Source: Pseudomonas sp. HS6 (GTDB lineage: Bacteria > Pseudomonadota > Gammaproteobacteria > Pseudomonadales > Pseudomonadaceae). Taken from it: a stretch of DNA of 64,000 bases. Location of the stretch: assembly GCF_023375815.1 (NCBI RefSeq), contig NZ_CP067412.1, positions 6,386,001 to 6,450,000 on the forward strand, read 5' to 3'. Of this stretch, positions 41,458-51,090 are shown one piece after another. Within the stretch, counting starts at the first letter, position 1. Each line of letters starts with the position of its first letter. Both the position numbers and the translations under genes were made by a program. Below the pieces are notes generated by a model, which ran no database searches, was not told the DNA's origin, and saw nothing but the letters and a program-made list of their open reading frames with translations.

Positions 41458-43647
41458 TCAGAAGGTCTGCCCCAGGTTCAGATAAACCGCCTGTTCGTTG
41501 GCATCGTTCAGGCCATAGCTGAAATTCAGCGGCCCCAGCGGCGTATCAAAACCGATAAACACGCTGGCCGCATTGATGTAGCCGCTGTCGAATTCGTTGT
41601 CGTTGTTCCAGGCCCGGCCGCGTTCCAGCGAGCCGCCGGCATACAGTGGGAAATCCAGTGGCAGGTAAGCGCGGGGTGTCAGGCGGCGGTAAAACACCGC
41701 ACGCATCAGGCTGACGTTCTGCCCGGAGATGGCATCTTCGCGGAAACCCGACAGCTGCCGGGCGCCGCCCAGCAGGAAGCTCGACGTCACCACATTGGCA
41801 TCGTCCAGGGTGCGGCCGTAACGACCGCCCAGAATCAGCGTGTTCGGCCCGCTGCTCATGGCCTTGTCCAGTTTGAATTCCCACTGTCGATAGCGCGTGT
41901 CGGAACCCAGGCTCGGTTCGAATTGCATCAGGGTCAGGCTGACGTCCTTGCCGTCGTGGGGGAAGTACACGTTATCCAGTGAGTCGAACGAATATTTCAG
42001 TGCATAGAAGCCTTCGTTGAAGTGTTCGCTCGGCAGATTCTGGTCGCCGATCCGTACGTCAGCCTTGCCCCAGGCCTCGCCGACACCGAAGCGGATTTCG
42101 CCGTTGTTGCCGATCTGGCGGCCGACATTGAGGCCGAAGCCGTAGCGTTCGACGCGATACTGGGCGATCGGGTCGTTGTCGAGCACCGAGTCGACGTTCT
42201 GGGCTTCGAACGCCGCATACGGTGCGACGAAGTAGCGCGAACCGACGTCCAGTGGCTGATAGAACTCGGTATAGAGTTCCTGCTTGTCGCCGATCTGCGC
42301 TCGGGTCAGCCATTCGGCGCCGAGGCGGTTGATGCCGTTCATTCGGTAACTGGCGCCAAGGTTGAAGGCGCTGTCGCCGCGCATGTCGTCCGACAGGTTC
42401 AAGCCGACCCGCAAGTAATCGGTGCCGCTGCGCTTGCCCCGGGCGCTGATCACCAGCGTGTGTTCCTGGCCCTTGTGCACCACGCGGTACTGCACCTGTT
42501 CGAAGTAATCCAGGCCGTACAAGGTGCCCATGTCCGAGTGCAGGCGCCCGAGGTCCAGCGGCTCGCCGATGGGCTGGCGGATGTAGTAACGGATCACCTC
42601 GTCGCCGACTTTCGAGTCGTTCTCGACCCTGATCGCGGTGATGATCGGCGTGCGTTGGCCCGGTGCGCGGGCGGCGTTGAGCTCGGCGTCCTGAGACACT
42701 GCGGGTTTCAATCGCGCGAGGCGAGCGTCGAGGGCCTTGGCTGCTCGGTAGCCGGCATCGATCATTTCCTCGGCGCGACCGAAGTCGGTGGCGCCGAAAC
42801 TGGCCAGCGGCGGCTGGATCAGTACGTCATTCGGGTGCAGCGCCGCCAGTTGCTCTTCGGAGTTGCGCCGGGTCATCAGGGTGATCGACTGGTTCAACAC
42901 GTCGACCACGGTGGTCAGTTGCTTGCGGTTGCGCAGCGGGGTGCCGATGTCGACCACGATGGCCACGTCGACGCCCATTTCCCGGGCCACATCGAGGGGA
43001 ATATTGTCGGTCATTCCACCGTCCACCAGCAGCCGGCCATCGAGTTCGACCGGGGCGAACACCGCCGGGATCGACATGCTGGCGCGAATCACCTGGGGCA
43101 GGTGGCCTTTGCGAAACACCACTTTTTCGCCGTTGGCGATGTCGGTGGCCACGGCGCGGAACGGGATCGGCAGCTTGTCGAAATCACGGGTGTCGCTGGT
43201 ATGTGCCAAAAGACTTTCCAGTAGCAGCGACAGGTTCTGTCCCTGAATTACGCCCAGGGGCAGGCCGAGGCTGCCGTCGTCGCGAAAACTCAGTTTCTGC
43301 TTCACCAGAAAGTCGCGGTCATCCTGCTTGCGCCGAAACGGCACGTCTTCCCGGGGCGGGGCATCGGACAGGGCCTGCTGCCAGTCGATGCTCAGGGCGA
43401 GTTTTTCCAGTTCGTCGATTTTGTAGCCCGAGGCGTACAAGCCACCGACCACCGCGCCCATGCTGGTGCCGGCAATCGCGTCGATCTTGATGCCTTGCTT
43501 TTCCAGCGCCTTGAGTACGCCGATGTGCGCCAGACCACGGGCTGCACCACCAGACAGCACCAGGCCGACTTTCGGTCGCGGCGCTTCACTGGCATGAACG
43601 AACAATGGAAGGAAACCAAGCAATAGACAGATCAGCAGACGACGCAT
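41458..43647 (-). CDS. plpD: Patatin-like phospholipase autotransporter PlpD (type Vd)
   Basis: A 729-residue protein with the complete PlpD architecture. Signal peptide 1-20; patatin domain with oxyanion SGGAARG (32-38) and Ser62 in GTSMG plus Asp209 in LLVDGG as the catalytic dyad; a single POTRA-like domain (TPIITAIRVENDSKVGDEV); and a 16-strand-type barrel ending in the outer-membrane C-terminal Phe (YLNLGQTF). It is secreted through its own barrel and hydrolyses phospholipids. The length equals the known P. aeruginosa protein almost exactly. It converges with the FimV-like gene 6 bp away. Confidence 0.95.
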   Translation of the reverse strand: MRRLLICLLLGFLPLFVHASEAPRPKVGLVLSGGAARGLAHIGVLKALEKQGIKIDAIAGTSMGAVVGGLYASGYKIDELEKLALSIDWQQALSDAPPREDVPFRRKQDDRDFLVKQKLSFRDDGSLGLPLGVIQGQNLSLLLESLLAHTSDTRDFDKLPIPFRAVATDIANGEKVVFRKGHLPQVIRASMSIPAVFAPVELDGRLLVDGGMTDNIPLDVAREMGVDVAIVVDIGTPLRNRKQLTTVVDVLNQSITLMTRRNSEEQLAALHPNDVLIQPPLASFGATDFGRAEEMIDAGYRAAKALDARLARLKPAVSQDAELNAARAPGQRTPIITAIRVENDSKVGDEVIRYYIRQPIGEPLDLGRLHSDMGTLYGLDYFEQVQYRVVHKGQEHTLVISARGKRSGTDYLRVGLNLSDDMRGDSAFNLGASYRMNGINRLGAEWLTRAQIGDKQELYTEFYQPLDVGSRYFVAPYAAFEAQNVDSVLDNDPIAQYRVERYGFGLNVGRQIGNNGEIRFGVGEAWGKADVRIGDQNLPSEHFNEGFYALKYSFDSLDNVYFPHDGKDVSLTLMQFEPSLGSDTRYRQWEFKLDKAMSSGPNTLILGGRYGRTLDDANVVTSSFLLGGARQLSGFREDAISGQNVSLMRAVFYRRLTPRAYLPLDFPLYAGGSLERGRAWNNDNEFDSGYINAASVFIGFDTPLGPLNFSYGLNDANEQAVYLNLGQTF

Positions 43648-43718
43648 TGTGAGTCTCGGGGCAAGCGTTAAAGCCGGCTATTATAGCGGCGCCCTCTGGC
43701 TCAGGAGTTTCAACGATC

Positions 43719-44006
43719 ATGACCGCCACAAAACCGGAAATCGTCATCACCTATTGCACGCAATGCCAGTGGCTGTTGCGCGCAGCGTGGCTGGCGCAGG
43801 AGTTGCTCAGTACTTTTGGCGACGACCTTGGCAAAGTGTCACTGGTGCCGGGCACCGGCGGGATTTTTCACATCAGTTGCAACGATGTGCAGATCTGGGA
43901 GCGCAAGGCCGACGGTGGTTTCCCCGAAGCCAAGGTGCTCAAGCAGCGTGTACGTGACCAGATCGACCCTGAGCGCGACCTCGGTCACAACGACCGCACT
44001 CAGTGA
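43719..44006 (+). CDS. SelT/SelW/SelH-like CxxC thioredoxin-fold protein
   Basis: A 95-residue protein that begins IVITYCTQCQWLLRAAWLAQELL, with the redox pair Cys13-x-x-Cys16 of Rdx/SelW-like proteins (selenocysteine replaced by Cys). Redox function is inferred. Its last seven bases overlap the stop of the convergent EamA exporter gene, so the two transcripts must overlap. Start ATG 43719 gives the family N-terminus. Confidence 0.9.
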   Translation: MTATKPEIVITYCTQCQWLLRAAWLAQELLSTFGDDLGKVSLVPGTGGIFHISCNDVQIWERKADGGFPEAKVLKQRVRDQIDPERDLGHNDRTQ

Positions 44007-44893
44007 GACGCCGCCTCGGCCTCCACCGTTTTTTTGCTGGCGCTGCCTGACATCTGGCTCGACACCACAATGGCGACGATGATCAGCGCGCCGCCGAGCA
44101 GCATCCGCAGGGTCGGGTTTTCATCGAACAGCAGCCACGCAACGGTAATGCCGTAAACCGGCTCCATGGCGAACACCACCGCCGCGGTCCGCGCCTTGAT
44201 CACCGCGAGACTGGCGACGAACAGGCTGTGGGCGACGCCGGTGCAGAACACGCCGAGCAGGGCGATCCACAACCAGTCGATGGCGCGCACTTCGCTCAGT
44301 TGCGGCGCTGCCACCGGTAGCAGACACAACGCCACCACCACGTTCTGACACAACGCCGCCTGCACCGCCGGGATACGCCCGGAACTGGCACGGTTGGTCA
44401 GCGACAGCAGGGAAAACAGCAGGCCGGAGAGGATAGCCCAGAGCAGTCCGGTGGTAGCGCCGCTGGCCAGGTCGAACGCCGGGGTCACCAGCACCAGACC
44501 GACACTGACCAGCGCCACCAGAATGATTTCGTTGGCGCGGATGCGTTCGCGGAAGATCAGCCCTTCGAGGATCACCGTGAAGGCCGGGAAACTGGCGAAA
44601 CCGAGGGTGGCCACAGCGACACCGGCCACCTTCACGGCAATGAAGAAACTTACCCAGTGACCGGCCAGCAGCACGCCGCTTAAGGCCAGTCGTCGCCAGT
44701 CCACGGCTTGCAGTTTCTGCCAGCCGTGCTGGCTGGCGAAACGGGCGAAGAATGCCAGTGCAAGAACGGCGAAGGCGGCCCGTCCAAAGACGATGACTGC
44801 CGGCGTTGCGGCGGCGAGTTTGCCGAAGACGCCGGTCAGGCCGAACATCAATGCGCCGATATGCAGGGCGCCGAGGGCGGTACGGGGAGTCAT
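44000..44893 (-). CDS. EamA/DMT-family exporter
   Basis: A 297-residue inner-membrane transporter with ten hydrophobic helices in two EamA repeats (GALHIGALMFGLTGVFGKLAA...; LLWAILSGLLFSLLSLTNRAS...). A short lysine/serine-rich cytoplasmic tail ends it. Exporters of this family often eject amino acids or metabolites. ATG 44893 follows AAGGACTGCA. An AraC-type regulator gene lies immediately upstream in the same direction, so it probably controls this exporter. The gene converges with the SelT-like gene with a 7-bp overlap. Confidence 0.9.
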   Translation of the reverse strand: MTPRTALGALHIGALMFGLTGVFGKLAAATPAVIVFGRAAFAVLALAFFARFASQHGWQKLQAVDWRRLALSGVLLAGHWVSFFIAVKVAGVAVATLGFASFPAFTVILEGLIFRERIRANEIILVALVSVGLVLVTPAFDLASGATTGLLWAILSGLLFSLLSLTNRASSGRIPAVQAALCQNVVVALCLLPVAAPQLSEVRAIDWLWIALLGVFCTGVAHSLFVASLAVIKARTAAVVFAMEPVYGITVAWLLFDENPTLRMLLGGALIIVAIVVSSQMSGSASKKTVEAEAASH

Positions 44894-44965
44894 TGCAGTC
44901 CTTTTTTCAAACACCATTTCAGGCACACATTGAAGCCTGTAGCGGCCGAAAAGTCTGTCGGCAGA

Positions 44966-45730
44966 CTATCGACTTTTGTCGTCAGCCTCGCGTCGCAATT
45001 GTGTAGGAGAGGTGCCGAACTCACGCAGGACGGCGGCCGAAAAAGCACTTTGCGACCCGTAGCCGATGCGGCTGGCCACCTCGCCGATGGGGAGCGTGGT
45101 TTCCCGCAACAGCGTGACGGCCTTATGCAGTCGTCGACTGCGAATGTAATCCATGGGTGTCTGCCCGCATTCGGCGACGAACCGCGCATGCAATCGGGCG
45201 CTGGATAGTCCGGCGATGCGCGCCAGATCTGCGACTTGCAGCGGATAGGCCGCGTACTGCTCGATGTGCGCATCGAGTGCCGCATAGGGCAGGCGACGTG
45301 CGCAGAGCTCGGCTGGCTTCGCGTGGTTCAGGCTCGCCAGTAACAGCACCGCGCCCTGTTGCGCAATCAACGGATCGTCCACCGGACTGTTCGCCAGCCA
45401 ATTGACCAGTTGACCTTGCCCGGCATCCAGCGACAGGCGCGCGGAGTGATCGAGCAGACGACGGCTGGCCTCAGCGTGATCGCCCAGCGAGCGCATCAGC
45501 CATTGCTCGTCCGGCACATCCAGTACCAGACAACGGCTGCCCTTGGGGCTGCCGCACGCGTGATGCGCGCCAGAGGGAATCACCACGAAGCTCTGCTGCA
45601 ATACCTGACTGCCGTGCCCTTCGACTTCGAAATCCAGCGCGCCCGACAGGCCGAACACCAGTTGCGCGTGGTCGTGACTGTGGATGATCAGGTCGTGGGT
45701 GTAATGGCGCAGGGTCAGGATCGGTGGCAT
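44966..45730 (-). CDS. AraC-family regulator with cupin sensor domain
   Basis: A 254-residue protein: N-terminal cupin-like domain (HSHDHAQLVFGLSGALDFEV, with histidines able to bind a ligand or metal) and C-terminal double helix-turn-helix (LQVADLARIAGLSSARLHARFVAECGQTPMDYIRSRRLHKA). The start at ATG 45730 has GGAG; longer frames to 45802 are not conserved-looking. It is followed by the EamA exporter gene 72 bp away. That arrangement is common for regulators controlling the efflux pump next door. Confidence 0.9.
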   Translation of the reverse strand: MPPILTLRHYTHDLIIHSHDHAQLVFGLSGALDFEVEGHGSQVLQQSFVVIPSGAHHACGSPKGSRCLVLDVPDEQWLMRSLGDHAEASRRLLDHSARLSLDAGQGQLVNWLANSPVDDPLIAQQGAVLLLASLNHAKPAELCARRLPYAALDAHIEQYAAYPLQVADLARIAGLSSARLHARFVAECGQTPMDYIRSRRLHKAVTLLRETTLPIGEVASRIGYGSQSAFSAAVLREFGTSPTQLRREADDKSR

Positions 45731-45862
45731 GGCGGTCTCCGGGCGAGCCGCCAGTCTACACCGGCGCAGGGGCGACGCGTTTGTCACACGACTGACGCAC
45801 ACCTGTCATGGTCGATTAACCGGGCGCGCGCACAGTGGCGAAAACATCGCAGAGGGTTGCCC

Positions 45863-46678
45863 ATGACCAGCGCCGAGCTCGCCAGACCCAGCCGTAAACA
45901 AAGGGTTCGCACCTTGTGGATCTCCGACGTGCACCTGGGCACGCGGGATTGCCAGGCCGAGCATCTGTCGCAATTTCTCAAGGGCTATCACGCCGACAAG
46001 ATTTATCTGGTTGGCGACATCATCGACGGCTGGAAACTGCGCGGCGGCATGTACTGGCCCCAGGCGCACACCAACGTGATCCGCCGCTTGCTGACCATGA
46101 GCAAGCGCGGCACTGAAGTGATCTACGTCACCGGCAATCATGACGAATTCCTGCGCCGTTATTCGAAGCTGATCCTGGGCAACATCCAGTTGGTCGACGA
46201 AGCAGTGCACGTCACGGCCGATGGCCGGCATCTGTTGGTGATCCACGGTGACCAGTTCGACGTGATCACCCGTTATCACCGTTGGCTGGCCTTTCTCGGC
46301 GACTCGGCCTACGAATTCACCCTGACCCTCAACCGCTGGCTCAATCACTGGCGGGCGAAATACGGTTACGGCTATTGGTCGCTGTCGGCCTATCTCAAGC
46401 ACAAGGTGAAGACAGCGGTGAGCTTCATCAGCGACTTCGAAGAAGCCATCGCCCACGAATGTGTGAAGCGCGAGTTGCACGGGGTGGTCTGCGGGCACAT
46501 TCACCACGCCGAGATCCGCAAGGTCGGCGAGGTGGATTACCTCAACTGCGGCGACTGGGTGGAGTCGTGCACGGCACTGATCGAGCACTGGGACGGCACG
46601 ATCGAACTGTATCGCCTGGCGGATGCGCAGGCGCGAGAAGCAGAACTGAAAGCGGCCAAGGTTGCCGAGCTGGCTTAG
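45863..46678 (+). CDS. LpxH-like metallophosphatase
   Basis: A 271-residue calcineurin-like phosphoesterase with all metal-binding motifs: SDVHLG (Asp22, His24), GDIIDG, GNHD, HGDQFD and GHIHHA. Family members hydrolyse UDP-2,3-diacylglucosamine in lipid A synthesis. This sequence, with its N-terminal basic extension and long central helical insert (AYEFTLTLNRWLNHWRAKYGYGYWS), looks like the UDP-2,3-diacylglucosamine diphosphatase-related subgroup and not canonical LpxH. Start ATG 45863 follows AGAGGG. A REP pair follows the gene. Confidence 0.88.
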   Translation: MTSAELARPSRKQRVRTLWISDVHLGTRDCQAEHLSQFLKGYHADKIYLVGDIIDGWKLRGGMYWPQAHTNVIRRLLTMSKRGTEVIYVTGNHDEFLRRYSKLILGNIQLVDEAVHVTADGRHLLVIHGDQFDVITRYHRWLAFLGDSAYEFTLTLNRWLNHWRAKYGYGYWSLSAYLKHKVKTAVSFISDFEEAIAHECVKRELHGVVCGHIHHAEIRKVGEVDYLNCGDWVESCTALIEHWDGTIELYRLADAQAREAELKAAKVAELA

Positions 46679-46702
46679 AAAAGATGTGTGTCGGTTTGTT
46701 GG

Positions 46703-46803
46703 CCTCATCGCGGGCAAGCCCGCTCCCACAGATTTTTGGGGTGTACACAAAGGCCACTTACACCTTCGATCACTGTGGGAGCGGGCTTGCCCGCGATGAG
46801 GTC
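46703..46803. repeat. REP inverted pair (REPIN)
   Basis: TCATCGCGGGCAAGCCCGCT and its inverted copy GCGGGCTTGCCCGCGATGAG flank a roughly 50-bp spacer, directly after the LpxH-like gene. Confidence 0.88.
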
Positions 46804-46822
46804 GGTACAGCCGACATCACAT

Positions 46823-47413
46823 TCAGGCGGGGCTGTGTTCTTCCATCGCCGCTTTGTAGATGGAGTTCTTCGGCCGGGCGAACAGTCGTTCCATCATCGG
46901 TCCGAAGAAGCTCAGCGGCAGGGTGTCGTAGTCCGGGTCGAACGCCGCCGCATCGTATTTCGCGCAGAACTCCGCGGTCGCCTGATACTGCGGATGACCG
47001 CTGAACTGCTCGCGCAGGTGCCGATCCATGCCCAGGTGATGGAAGAAGTAGTACCCCTGGAAGATCCCGTGCTTTTCCACCATCCACAGGTTCTCGGCGC
47101 TGACAAACGGCTTGAGAATCGCGGCGGCGATGTCCGGGTGATTGTAGGAGCCAAGGGTGTCGCCGATGTCGTGGAGCAGGGCGCAGACCACGTATTCCTC
47201 GTCGCGCCCGTCGCGATGGGCGCGGGTGGCGGTTTGCAGCGAGTGGGTCAGGCGATCCACCGGGAACCCGCCGAAATCACCTTCGAGCAATTTCAGGTGC
47301 GCCATGATCCGGCCCGGCAATTGACGGGCGTAGGCGCTGAAATCCGCCGCGATGATCGCCCAGTCTTCCTGCGTGCCGTCCTTCATATGGGTGAAACGGG
47401 CATTGGCATTCAT
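46823..47413 (-). CDS. HD-domain phosphohydrolase-like protein
   Basis: A 196-residue protein with an HD-like metal site: His in DRLTHSLQTATRAH, the HD pair in CALLHDIGDTLGSYNH, later HGIFQGYYFFHHLGMDRH. The pattern resembles oxygenase-like HD proteins as much as nucleotide phosphohydrolases, so the reaction is open. The TTG at 47419 and the ATG at 47413 compete; AGAGGA sits best for ATG 47413. It lies 24 bp from the next small membrane protein gene in the same direction. Confidence 0.85.
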   Translation of the reverse strand: MNANARFTHMKDGTQEDWAIIAADFSAYARQLPGRIMAHLKLLEGDFGGFPVDRLTHSLQTATRAHRDGRDEEYVVCALLHDIGDTLGSYNHPDIAAAILKPFVSAENLWMVEKHGIFQGYYFFHHLGMDRHLREQFSGHPQYQATAEFCAKYDAAAFDPDYDTLPLSFFGPMMERLFARPKNSIYKAAMEEHSPA

Positions 47414-47437
47414 CGGCAATCCTCTTGGTCAGGGGTT

Positions 47438-47749
47438 CTAGAACGCCACGCGGCCCAGGATCATGTCGCGGTACATGATGAAATCCCCCAACAGGCTGTA
47501 GAGCGGATGCTGGAAAGTCGCCGGCCGGTTCTTCTCGAAAAAGAAGTGGCCGACCCAGGCGAAGCTATAACCGGCCAGCGGCAGGGCCAGCAACAGCAGC
47601 CAGGCGCCCTTGGCGATGGTCATCGCGAGAATGAAGATCACCAGCGTCGTCCCGATGAAGTGCAGGCGACGACAGGTGCTGTTGCTGTGTTCGCTGAGGT
47701 AATACGGATAGAACTCGGCGAAGCTGTTGAATTGCTTGATGGTTTCCAC
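47438..47749 (-). CDS. Mpo1-like (DUF962) membrane protein
   Basis: About 100 residues with the DUF962/Mpo1 signature: FAEFYPYYLSEHSNSTCRRLHFIGTTL, then two hydrophobic helices (VIFILAMTIAKGAWLLLLALPLAGYSF) and FFEKNRPATFQHPLYSLLGDF. Yeast Mpo1 is a dioxygenase acting on 2-hydroxy fatty acids; the bacterial role is unproven. A GTG at 47749 gives the family N-terminus (ETIKQFNSF); an in-frame ATG at 47824 would add 25 unlike residues. It probably shares an operon with the HD protein downstream. Confidence 0.83.
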   Translation of the reverse strand: METIKQFNSFAEFYPYYLSEHSNSTCRRLHFIGTTLVIFILAMTIAKGAWLLLLALPLAGYSFAWVGHFFFEKNRPATFQHPLYSLLGDFIMYRDMILGRVAF

Positions 47750-47916
47750 GACCGCGATCTCTGTGGTTATTGTTCTGATTGCAAGTTGTTCGGCGGGTAG
47801 CTTATTTGAGTCTAGAGTGATCATTGGCGTCGGCCAGTGACAATCGGCGCCACTTTACTATCCTTGGGAAATTGGCCGTAGTATGCGGCTCACCATGTCA
47901 TCCAAGAAAAAACGCC

Positions 47917-48978
47917 ATGAGCGAACGAACGACATCTGCAAGCTGGGCGATGGGGATTGTCAAAGCACTGGAAATGGACGGCCTGGATTGCCGGGTTCTG
48001 TTCAAACAGCTGGGGCTCGACTACGCGGCGCTGGAGGATCCGGATGCACGCTTCCCACAGGACTCCATGACCCGACTCTGGCAACGGGCGGTCGAACTGT
48101 CCGGCAATCCCGCCATAGGTCTGAACATGGGCAAGGTGGTGCGACCGGCTTCGTTCCACGTCGCAGGCTACGCGCTGATGTCCAGTAACACCCTGGCCGA
48201 AGGTTTTCAGCGACTGGTGCGTTATCAGCGGATCATTGCCGAAAGTGCCGACTTGAGTTTTCGCCTGCTCGACGAAGGTTATGCGCTGATTCTGACGGTG
48301 CACGGCGATCATTTGCCGCCGACCCGGCAGAGTGCCGAAGCCTCGCTGGCCTGCGCGCTGGCGCTGTGCGGCTGGCTGACCGGGCGCACGCTGCACCCGC
48401 GCAAAGTGCTGGTGCAGGGCGACGAACCCGCTGATCTTCAACCCTACAAACAAGCCTTCCATGCACCGCTGGTGTTCAACGCGCCGTATGACGCGCTGAT
48501 CTTCGAACGCGCCGACATGGAAGCGCCGCTGCCCACCGCCAACGAAGCGATGGCGCTGCTGCACGACCGGTTTGCCGGGGAATATCTGGCGCGGTTTTCC
48601 GAAAGTCGTGTGACCCACAAGGCGCGTCAGGTGTTGTGCCGCTTGCTGCCGCAGGGCGAGCCCAAGCGCGATACGGTGGCGCAGACGCTGCACTTGTCGC
48701 AGCGCACCTTGCAACGCCGTTTGCAGGAGGAGGGCACCAGTTTTCAGCAGTTGCTCGATGACACCCGCCGAGAACTCGCCGAGCAATACCTGGCGCAGCC
48801 GAGCATGACCTTGCTGGAGATTGCCTATCTGCTGGGGTTTGCCGATCCGAGCAATTTCTTCCGTGCCTTCCGCCGCTGGTTCGACACCACGCCCGGCGAT
48901 TACCGGGCGCGGTTGCTGGAGGCGCCAAACGCGATCAGTGACGCCAGAACGCCGGAATACACAGCACAAACACCGTAA
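47917..48978 (+). CDS. AraC-family regulator with an OruR-type N-terminal domain
   Basis: A 353-residue protein: an arabinose-binding-like N-terminal domain of the Pseudomonas type (FKQLGLDYAALEDPDARFPQ, SFHVAGYALMSSNTLAEGFQR) and a C-terminal AraC helix-turn-helix pair (QTLHLSQRTLQRRLQEEGTSFQ; LLEIAYLLGFADPSNFFRAFRRW). Start ATG 47917 follows AAGAAAAAAC. The last 44 bp overlap the convergent trkH gene. Target genes are not obvious from position. Confidence 0.9.
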   Translation: MSERTTSASWAMGIVKALEMDGLDCRVLFKQLGLDYAALEDPDARFPQDSMTRLWQRAVELSGNPAIGLNMGKVVRPASFHVAGYALMSSNTLAEGFQRLVRYQRIIAESADLSFRLLDEGYALILTVHGDHLPPTRQSAEASLACALALCGWLTGRTLHPRKVLVQGDEPADLQPYKQAFHAPLVFNAPYDALIFERADMEAPLPTANEAMALLHDRFAGEYLARFSESRVTHKARQVLCRLLPQGEPKRDTVAQTLHLSQRTLQRRLQEEGTSFQQLLDDTRRELAEQYLAQPSMTLLEIAYLLGFADPSNFFRAFRRWFDTTPGDYRARLLEAPNAISDARTPEYTAQTP

Positions 48979-50389
48979 TGATCTCCAGTCGGCCGAGCAG
49001 CATGCCGAACGACAGAATCCACTTGGCCGCATCCGGCAGGCTGGCGAAGTTGCCGGCCGGGCCGATGGTTTCGCCCAGCCCCGGGCCGACGCCGGACACG
49101 GTGCTGGCGGCGCCGGTCAGCGCTGTCATCCAGTCCACGCCCAGCAGCGACAGCAACAGGGCGATCACGCAGATGGTGATCGCGAAGAAGAACGAGAACG
49201 TCAGGATCGACCGGACGATTTCTTCGTCGAGGCGATGACCGTTGTACTTCTGCTTGATCACCGCGCGCGGGTGAATCAACTGGTTAAGGTTGGCCTTGAG
49301 CAAAATGTAGGCGACCTGGAAACGGAAGATCTTGATCCCGCCCGCCGTCGAGCCGGAACAGCCGCCGACGAAGCCCAGATAGAAGAACAGCATCAGCGAG
49401 AAATTGCCCCACAGGCTGTAGTCGCCCAACGCAAATCCGGTGGTGGTGACCACCGACGTCACGTTCAGCGCCACATGGCGAAGGGCGTCCAGCCAATGCA
49501 GGTTGGTGGTCCACCAGTACCAGGTGCCGAGCACCAGCCAGGTCACCAACAACATGCCGAGCAAGCCCTGTACCTGTTGATCCTTGATCAGCGCCCGGCG
49601 GTTGCCGCGCAGCGTCGCCACGTACAGGGTGAACGGCAGGCTGCCGAGGATCATCACCACCACCGCCACCCAGTGCACCGCCGGTTGGGTCCACTTGGCC
49701 AGGGATTGGTCGGAGGTCGAGAAACCGCCGGTGGAGATCGCCGACATCGCGTGGTTGATCGCATCGAACGGGCTCATGCCCGCCCACCAGAACGCCAGGC
49801 TGCCGAGAATGGTGATGCCCACGTACGCCGCCACGATCAACCGCGCCACCATGTGCGAGCGGGGCATGACCTTTTCCGAGCGGTCCGAGGATTCGGTCTG
49901 GAACAGGCGCATGCCGCCGATCCGCAGCAGCGGTAGAATCGCCACCGCCATGCCGATGAAGCCGATACCGCCGAGCCAGTGCAGCAGCGAACGCCACATC
50001 AGGATACCCGGGGACATGGTGTCCAGCCCGCTGAGTACGGTCGAACCGGTGGCGGTGATGCCGGACATGCTTTCGAAGAACGAGTCTGTGTAACTGATGT
50101 GCTGGGTCAGCAAAAACGGCAGCGCGGCGAAAATGCACACCACCAGCCAACTGGTGACGGTCAGCAGGTACATGTCGCGGGGACGCAGGTGAATGTGTTC
50201 CGGGCGTCCGGGAATCACCAGCGCCAGGCCGGCGACGAAGGTGATCATGCTCGCCCAGAGGAACGACGGCAGATCGCCGGTGCGCTCGAAAATCACCAGG
50301 GTGGCCATAGGCACGACCATGGCGATGGCCAGGGTGATCAGGAAGATGCCGATGATGAAACCAATGATCCGTAAGGTCGGCAACGCCAT
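48935..50389 (-). CDS. trkH: Trk potassium uptake protein TrkH
   Basis: A 484-residue potassium-channel-type subunit with four membrane-pore-membrane repeats and the filter-like loops GITATGST, AISTGGF, SVVTTTGF and STVSGVGPG. It imports K+ together with the cytosolic TrkA ring (not in window). It overlaps the preceding AraC gene by 44 bp at their 3' ends. Confidence 0.96.
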   Translation of the reverse strand: MALPTLRIIGFIIGIFLITLAIAMVVPMATLVIFERTGDLPSFLWASMITFVAGLALVIPGRPEHIHLRPRDMYLLTVTSWLVVCIFAALPFLLTQHISYTDSFFESMSGITATGSTVLSGLDTMSPGILMWRSLLHWLGGIGFIGMAVAILPLLRIGGMRLFQTESSDRSEKVMPRSHMVARLIVAAYVGITILGSLAFWWAGMSPFDAINHAMSAISTGGFSTSDQSLAKWTQPAVHWVAVVVMILGSLPFTLYVATLRGNRRALIKDQQVQGLLGMLLVTWLVLGTWYWWTTNLHWLDALRHVALNVTSVVTTTGFALGDYSLWGNFSLMLFFYLGFVGGCSGSTAGGIKIFRFQVAYILLKANLNQLIHPRAVIKQKYNGHRLDEEIVRSILTFSFFFAITICVIALLLSLLGVDWMTALTGAASTVSGVGPGLGETIGPAGNFASLPDAAKWILSFGMLLGRLEIITVFVLCIPAFWRH

Positions 50390-50510
50390 GAAGTCCGCTC
50401 GGGCTGATGTGGGAAAGGCGCCATTCTACCTGCGGGGCAAGGCATGTAAACCGACGCGGCCGGATCACTTGCAGCTAGAATAGCCGGACATTTTTTTCAG
50501 GAGGTGGCCG

Positions 50511-51077
50511 ATGCAGGCTCTCGACGCTTTGCTCAACCGTGTTTCCGTTCCACGACTGATCGATCCGGCCCCCACCGCCGAACAGCGCGAAGTGCTGTTC
50601 GCCGCCGCGACCCGTGCACCGGATCACGGCCATTTGCAGCCGTATCGCTTCCTGACCGTCGAAGGCGCGGCGCGTGAGCAGATGGGCGAGTTGCTGGCGC
50701 AAGCTGCGCAAATGCAGGAAGGCGAAGTCACCGAAGCGATGATCGACAAGGCGCGCAACGGTCCGCTGCGGGCGCCGTTGGTGGTCGTGGTCATCGCCAA
50801 GTTGCAGGATCACGTCAAATACCCGAAGGCCGAGCAATTGCTGGCCGCAGGCTGTGCGGCTCACGGGATTCTGCTGGCGGCTTACGCGCAGGGGATTGGC
50901 GCGGTGTGGCGTACGGGTGATCTGGCGTACTCGAAACATGTCGCCGAGGGTTTGGGGCTGACGGATGATGAAGAGGTGATTGCGTTTCTGTACCTTGGGA
51001 CGCCGCAGAAGGAGCCGCGGGTGGCGGAGAAGGTTGATTTGGCGGAGTTTGTCAGTGCCTGGCCCGCAAAGGCTTAA
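50511..51077 (+). CDS. YdjA-like nitroreductase
   Basis: A 188-residue FMN-binding NAD(P)H-dependent oxidoreductase of the small YdjA type: RVSVPRLIDPAPT, RAPDHGHLQPYRFLTVEG (FMN site), GIGAVWRTGDLAY and LYLGTPQKEP. A strong ribosome site (CAGGAGG) precedes ATG 50511. The substrate is unknown. A MITE-like repeat follows. Confidence 0.92.
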   Translation: MQALDALLNRVSVPRLIDPAPTAEQREVLFAAATRAPDHGHLQPYRFLTVEGAAREQMGELLAQAAQMQEGEVTEAMIDKARNGPLRAPLVVVVIAKLQDHVKYPKAEQLLAAGCAAHGILLAAYAQGIGAVWRTGDLAYSKHVAEGLGLTDDEEVIAFLYLGTPQKEPRVAEKVDLAEFVSAWPAKA

Positions 51078-51090
51078 AAGCGTTAAAAGC

